50,740 nucleotides of DNA from Methylobacterium aquaticum (GTDB taxonomy: Bacteria > Pseudomonadota > Alphaproteobacteria > Rhizobiales > Beijerinckiaceae): positions 1 to 50,740 of the forward strand of contig NZ_LABX01000054.1 in assembly GCF_001043915.1 (NCBI RefSeq), given 5' to 3'. Both the position numbers and the translations under genes were made by a program. How positions within the stretch are numbered: the stretch's first letter is position 1; each line of letters opens with the position of its first letter. Below, piece by piece: positions 47,596-50,740 of the stretch. The notes beneath the pieces were generated by a model that saw only the letters and a list, made by a program, of their open reading frames with translations, made no database searches and was not told the DNA's origin.

Positions 47596-48340
47596 GACCG
47601 CCCCCGAGATAGGCCGCCTTCACCGCCGGATCGGCCGAGACCGCCGCGTAAGCGCCCTCCGCCAGGATCTCGCCCCGTTGCAGCACCGTGATCGTGTCGC
47701 AGAGGTCGGCCACGACCGACATGTTGTGCTCCACCATCAGGATCGTGCGGCCTTTGGCGATGCGCCGGATCAGCCGCTTGATTCGGTCGACATCCTCGAT
47801 CGCCATGCCTTGCGTCGGCTCGTCGAGGAGTAGGAAGGGCGGGTCGAGGGCGAGCGTCGTGGCGATTTCGAGGGTGCGCTTGCGGCCATAGGACAGGTCG
47901 GCGGCCCGGGCATCCGCAGCCTCGGAGAGCCCGACCTCGGACAGCAGCCGCCTCGCCTCCTCGTCGAGCACCGCGAGCGAGCGGCCGGAGCGCCAGAACT
48001 GGAACTGCGTGCCGAGCCGGCGCTGCAACGCCACCCGGACGTTGTCGCGCACCGAGAGGTTCGGGAAGATCGCCGAGATCTGGAACGAGCGCACCAGCCC
48101 GCGCCGGGCGATCGACGCCGAGGAGTCGCGGGTGATGTCCGCCCCCTCGTAGAGGATCTGCCCCTCGGTCGGCACGTGGACCTTGGTGAGCAGGTTGAAC
48201 ACCGTGGTCTTGCCGGCGCCGTTCGGCCCGATCAGCGCGTGGATCGTGTGGCGCTGGACCTTCAGGTCGAGCCCTCGCACCGCCCGGAAGCCGCCGAACG
48301 CCTTGGTCAGCCCCCTGGTCTCGAGTGCGGTCTTGGGCAC
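47588..48340 (-). CDS. livG: ABC transporter ATPase (LivG-like)
   Basis: A 250-residue ATP-binding subunit with a GTG start at 48340. Walker A GPNGAGKTT is intact, and the LivG-type insertion region SIARRGLVRSFQISAIFPNLSVRDNVRVAL is present. The signature motif is altered to LSYGRKR (LSGGQ/LAYGQQR in relatives), with Walker B PFLLLDEPTQGM and the switch histidine VEHNM. It is the first gene of the liv-dapA-dadA cluster and overlaps livF. Together with LivF, whose Walker A lysine is replaced, the pair has one altered signature and one altered Walker A. Confidence 0.93.
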
Positions 48341-48529
48341 GGCATCGTCCCTCGCTGGTCCTGTCTCGTAGATTGTATAAAATATGCGAGCAGGTCAAGC
48401 GCAGCCTGGGCCTCCGTGCAGGTCGGGTTCCCTCGGTCGTTCCGTCATTCGATCGAAGGCGGCCTGCCCGGGAGGCACCGGAGCGGCGAGCGTGCCTCTC
48501 TCGCCGGTCGCCGCACGAACCCCGCAATG

Positions 48530-48558
48530 AAAAAAGCCGGGCCCGCATCCGGCCCGGC
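48530..48558 (-). terminator. Rho-independent terminator of the chemoreceptor gene
   Basis: On the minus strand GCCGGGCC (48558-48551), loop GGATGC, GGGCCCGGC (48544-48536) is followed by TTTTTT (48535-48530). This is the only classic stem plus T-run terminator in the window. It lies 56 bases after the chemoreceptor stop and before the liv cluster, so the two are separate transcripts. The rest of the 273-bp gap probably holds the liv promoter; TTGTATAAAATATG near 48370-48385 is a strikingly AT-rich patch there. Confidence 0.9.
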
Positions 48559-48613
48559 CAATCCCCTATGCGCTCGGTCTCTCGCCCGCCAAGGCCCCGC
48601 CGGGAGGTGCCCG

Positions 48614-50311
48614 TCAGGCCGCCCGCACCGTATGGAGGAACTGCATGACCTGCGCCGACAGGTGCTCGGACTGCCGCGACAGCTCGGAGGCCGCGGCGAG
48701 CACCTGGCTTGCCGCGGCGCCGGTCTCCCCGGAAGCCTGGGCCACGCCGGCAATGTTGCGGGTGACCTCGCCGGTGCCGGTCGCGGCCTGGGAGACGTTG
48801 CGGACGATCTCCTGCGTCGCCGCGCCCTGCTGCTCCACCGCCGAAGCGATCGAGACCGTGACGGAGCTGATCTCGCGGATCCGGCCCGTGATGCCGTCGA
48901 TCGCCGACACGGCCTGGTCGGTCACGCCCTGGATCTCGCCGATCTGGCGGGCGATCTCCTCGGTGGCCTTGGCCGTCTGGGAGGCGAGCTGCTTGACCTC
49001 GGCGGCCACCACGGCGAAGCCGCGCCCCGCCTCGCCCGCGCGGGCCGCCTCGATGGTGGCGTTGAGCGCGAGAAGGTTGGTCTGCGCGGCGATGGTCGAG
49101 ATCAGCCCGACCATGTCGCCGATCCGGGCCGAGGTGGACTTGAGCGCCTGGACGAAATGGCCGGTCTGGTCGGCCTCCCCGACGGCGGACTGGGCGAGGC
49201 CGGCCGAGCCCTGCACCTGGCGGCCGATCTCGTGGACCGAGGCTCCCAGCTCCTCGGCGGCAGCGGCCACCGTCCCGACATTGGAGGCGGCCTCCTCGGC
49301 GGCGGCAGCGACGGCGGAGGATTGCGCGGCGGTCTGGGTCGCGGTGGCGGTCATCGTGCCGGCGGTGGCCTGCAACTCGTTCGCCGAGGCGGAGACCTGG
49401 CCGACGATTCCCCCGACGGCGCGCTCGAACCCGTCGGCCATCTCCGCCATCGCCCGCTTGCGCGCGGCCGCCGCGGCCGCATCGGCGAGGCGCTGGATCT
49501 CCGCCTGTTCGGCCGCCTTCCGGGCGACCATGTCGCGGATCGCGTCGACCGCGCGGCCCACGGCGCCGATCTCGTCACCGCGCGCCGCCTCGGCGATCAC
49601 GGCCTCCGCATCGCCCTTCGCCATGCGCTGGAGCGAGCCGACGAGGCTGCCGAGCGGACGGGTGATGCCGAAGACCGCGACCGTGACCGCGAGCACCAGA
49701 GCGGCGAGCAGGCCGACGAAGCCTGCGCCGACGAGCACGGTGCCGGCCTCGGACGCGGCGCGGTCGGCGGCATCGCTGGCCCGTTTCAGCTCCGCCGTCA
49801 GGACATCCATGCGCGCCTGCACCAGGTCGCGGACCTTCCAGCGGATCGGCGCGGCCTCGCCCATCAGGATCTTGCCGGCCCGCTCGTTGTCGTTCTTCAG
49901 CGCCAGGACGTTGGCCCGGGCGGAGATGGCGAAGAACTCGACCAGGGTCTCGCGGAGCGTCTCGTTCACCGTCCTCCGCTCGGGCGAGTCGGACATCGCG
50001 ATCAGCGTATCGGCGCCGGCGAGGGCGGCCTTCTCGGCGACGTCGTAGTTGTTCTTGTCGCCGGTCATCTGCTCGTCGCGGGTCTGCAGCGCCATGTTCC
50101 GGCTCAGGACCGCGGCTTCGTTCACGTTGATGCGCACGGTCAGGATGGTCTGGAGACGCAGCATCTGCACCTCCGCGATCCGGCGCGTCTGCGCGGCCAG
50201 GTCGTTGAGGTTGCTGCGGGCGTACAGGACGAGCCCACCAGCAACGGCGGCGATGATCAGGAGCGGCAACGCCGCCTTGATGAGGATGCGGGTGTTGCCG
50301 AGTAGTTTCAT
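48614..50311 (-). CDS. Methyl-accepting chemotaxis protein
   Basis: A 565-residue chemoreceptor. TM1 is about 9-28 ([22 protein letters not shown]); the periplasmic four-helix-bundle sensor runs about 30-188; TM2 is about 190-213 ([25 protein letters not shown]). A HAMP domain ([17 protein letters not shown]) and a second coiled stretch follow. The signalling tip that binds CheA/CheW is [39 protein letters not shown]. No CheR-docking pentapeptide ends the protein (LHTVRAA). Ligand unknown; no che genes adjoin. The ATG is at 50311. Confidence 0.94.
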   Translation of the reverse strand: MKLLGNTRILIKAALPLLIIAAVAGGLVLYARSNLNDLAAQTRRIAEVQMLRLQTILTVRINVNEAAVLSRNMALQTRDEQMTGDKNNYDVAEKAALAGADTLIAMSDSPERRTVNETLRETLVEFFAISARANVLALKNDNERAGKILMGEAAPIRWKVRDLVQARMDVLTAELKRASDAADRAASEAGTVLVGAGFVGLLAALVLAVTVAVFGITRPLGSLVGSLQRMAKGDAEAVIAEAARGDEIGAVGRAVDAIRDMVARKAAEQAEIQRLADAAAAAARKRAMAEMADGFERAVGGIVGQVSASANELQATAGTMTATATQTAAQSSAVAAAAEEAASNVGTVAAAAEELGASVHEIGRQVQGSAGLAQSAVGEADQTGHFVQALKSTSARIGDMVGLISTIAAQTNLLALNATIEAARAGEAGRGFAVVAAEVKQLASQTAKATEEIARQIGEIQGVTDQAVSAIDGITGRIREISSVTVSIASAVEQQGAATQEIVRNVSQAATGTGEVTRNIAGVAQASGETGAAASQVLAAASELSRQSEHLSAQVMQFLHTVRAA

Positions 50312-50548
50312 TGCGCGCGACCATGCGTTGAAATCGGGACTATTCGTTTCCCAGAGAAGTTAACGAGACATTAAGTTCTGGCTCCATCAACCTGAGATTA
50401 GGGCAAGATAACGGTTTAACGCGCAAGCTCTTGACCGCATGGGCGCGATACGGCCCGGGAGTACACACGTCGGTCCGGCATCTATTCAGAAAAAGCGATC
50501 ATCTCTGCATTATTGTGCGGACATGGTAGACCATTATCCGCTCCGATA

Positions 50549-50606
50549 CTTGATTTTCGGCAGATTTTTATCGCAAGACTGCCGGCTTTCGCGACGCTTG
50601 CTTCGA
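50549..50606. repeat. Degenerate right half of the 105-bp double-hairpin repeat
   Basis: CTTGATTTTCGGCAGATTTTTATCGCAAGACTGCCGGC and the following TTTCGCGACGCTTGC resemble the linker and second hairpin of the intact copy (TTGTTTTGTCGCAGATTTTCGTCGCAAAACCGGC, then TTTTGCGAAATCTGC). The left hairpin is missing. It lies in the 300-bp gap right of the chemoreceptor start; the remainder of that gap (50312-50548) is AT-richer and probably contains the chemoreceptor promoter, with no gene seen. Confidence 0.4.
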
Positions 50607-50611
50607 CCATG

Positions 50612-50740
50612 TCAGGTGAGGACAAGTTCCGGCCGGGTGACGGCACCGGTGCCGGCCGTGTCGCGCGTCACCCCGGACTGCTCCGCGACCAGCTCCCGGG
50701 CCTGCACGACCGTCATGGCCCGGTACGCCTGCACCGCCGC
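50612..50740 (-). CDS. C-terminal end of an unknown protein, cut by window edge
   Basis: The minus-strand frame is open from the right edge to a TGA at 50614-50612, giving the last 42 residues: AAVQAYRAMTVVQARELVAE, then QSGVTRDTAGTGAV, then TRPELVLT. Codon use is GC3-rich like real genes here, and no other frame is as good. I do not recognise the family from this piece. Confidence 0.5.
   Translation of the reverse strand, partial: AAVQAYRAMTVVQARELVAEQSGVTRDTAGTGAVTRPELVLT

Noticed and set aside
48176..50305. 709-residue open frame on the plus strand
   Set aside because: Antisense to the chemoreceptor and crosses its terminator; Gly/Arg/Asp/His-rich shadow.

Overview
This 50.7-kb window is high-GC, GC3-rich DNA from an alphaproteobacterium of the order Rhizobiales. 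Gene content, protein style and the intergenic palindromic repeats point most strongly to a Methylobacterium-like organism; this is inference from reading, since no 16S rRNA or other marker lies in the window. It is mostly chromosomal housekeeping sequence interrupted by repeat-rich, gene-poor gaps. No rRNA, tRNA, CRISPR array or intact insertion sequence was found.

Layout. 1-7.1 kb: the end of moaE, a small membrane protein, an AI-2E family transporter, gshB (glutathione synthase, minus strand), and two O-acetylhomoserine sulfhydrylase paralogues on either side of a stand-alone response regulator. 7.1-8.5 kb: ssb with an alphaproteobacterial SOS box upstream, then a gap holding two kinds of repeat. 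8.5-10.8 kb: an orphan three-gene operon of Tad/TadE-like secreted proteins, the first fused to a DUF642-like jelly-roll domain. 10.8-13.0 kb: malate synthase G. 13.0-13.8 kb: an IS256-type transposase reduced to its two ends with a 105-bp palindromic repeat between them. 13.8-19.4 kb: rplT, rpmI and infC (minus), with a glycosyltransferase and an amylo-alpha-1,6-glucosidase (plus) between rpmI and infC. 19.7-22.8 kb: a second glycosyltransferase, an ABHD10-like hydrolase, and an hsp20-DUF1150 pair.

23-31.4 kb: a long minus-strand block proA-nadD-rsfS-rlmH-envC-ctpA-deacetylase-rppH-DUF2939. It combines proline and NAD synthesis, ribosome control, cell-wall division factors and RNA decapping. 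31.4-33.7 kb: a second orphan TadG-like protein, a lepA remnant and a 129-bp multi-hairpin element. 33.7-39.3 kb: uvrB with a long AT-hook-bearing N-terminal extension, a translationally coupled LysR and PAS/HTH regulator pair, and a divergent VOC-fold dioxygenase-like protein. 39.3-41.1 kb: a second 129-bp element, a probably frameshifted membrane protein, DUF3297 and two small coupled unknown genes. 41.2-48.3 kb: one minus-strand catabolic cluster livG-livF-livK-livH-livM-dapA-like-dadA-like, probably for an imino or amino acid such as hydroxyproline. 48.6-50.3 kb: a chemoreceptor with a clear terminator. The right edge holds the end of an unknown minus-strand gene.

The least expected content lies in the gaps. 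There are two families of fixed-length palindromic elements (105 bp and 129 bp), and one 105-bp copy directly abuts a related 104-bp unit. They sit in gene remnants and between otherwise conserved neighbours. Other points are the DUF642-Tad fusion, a Walker A Lys-to-Arg change in LivF, and an AUU start inferred for infC. I found no obvious new defence or biosynthetic system.
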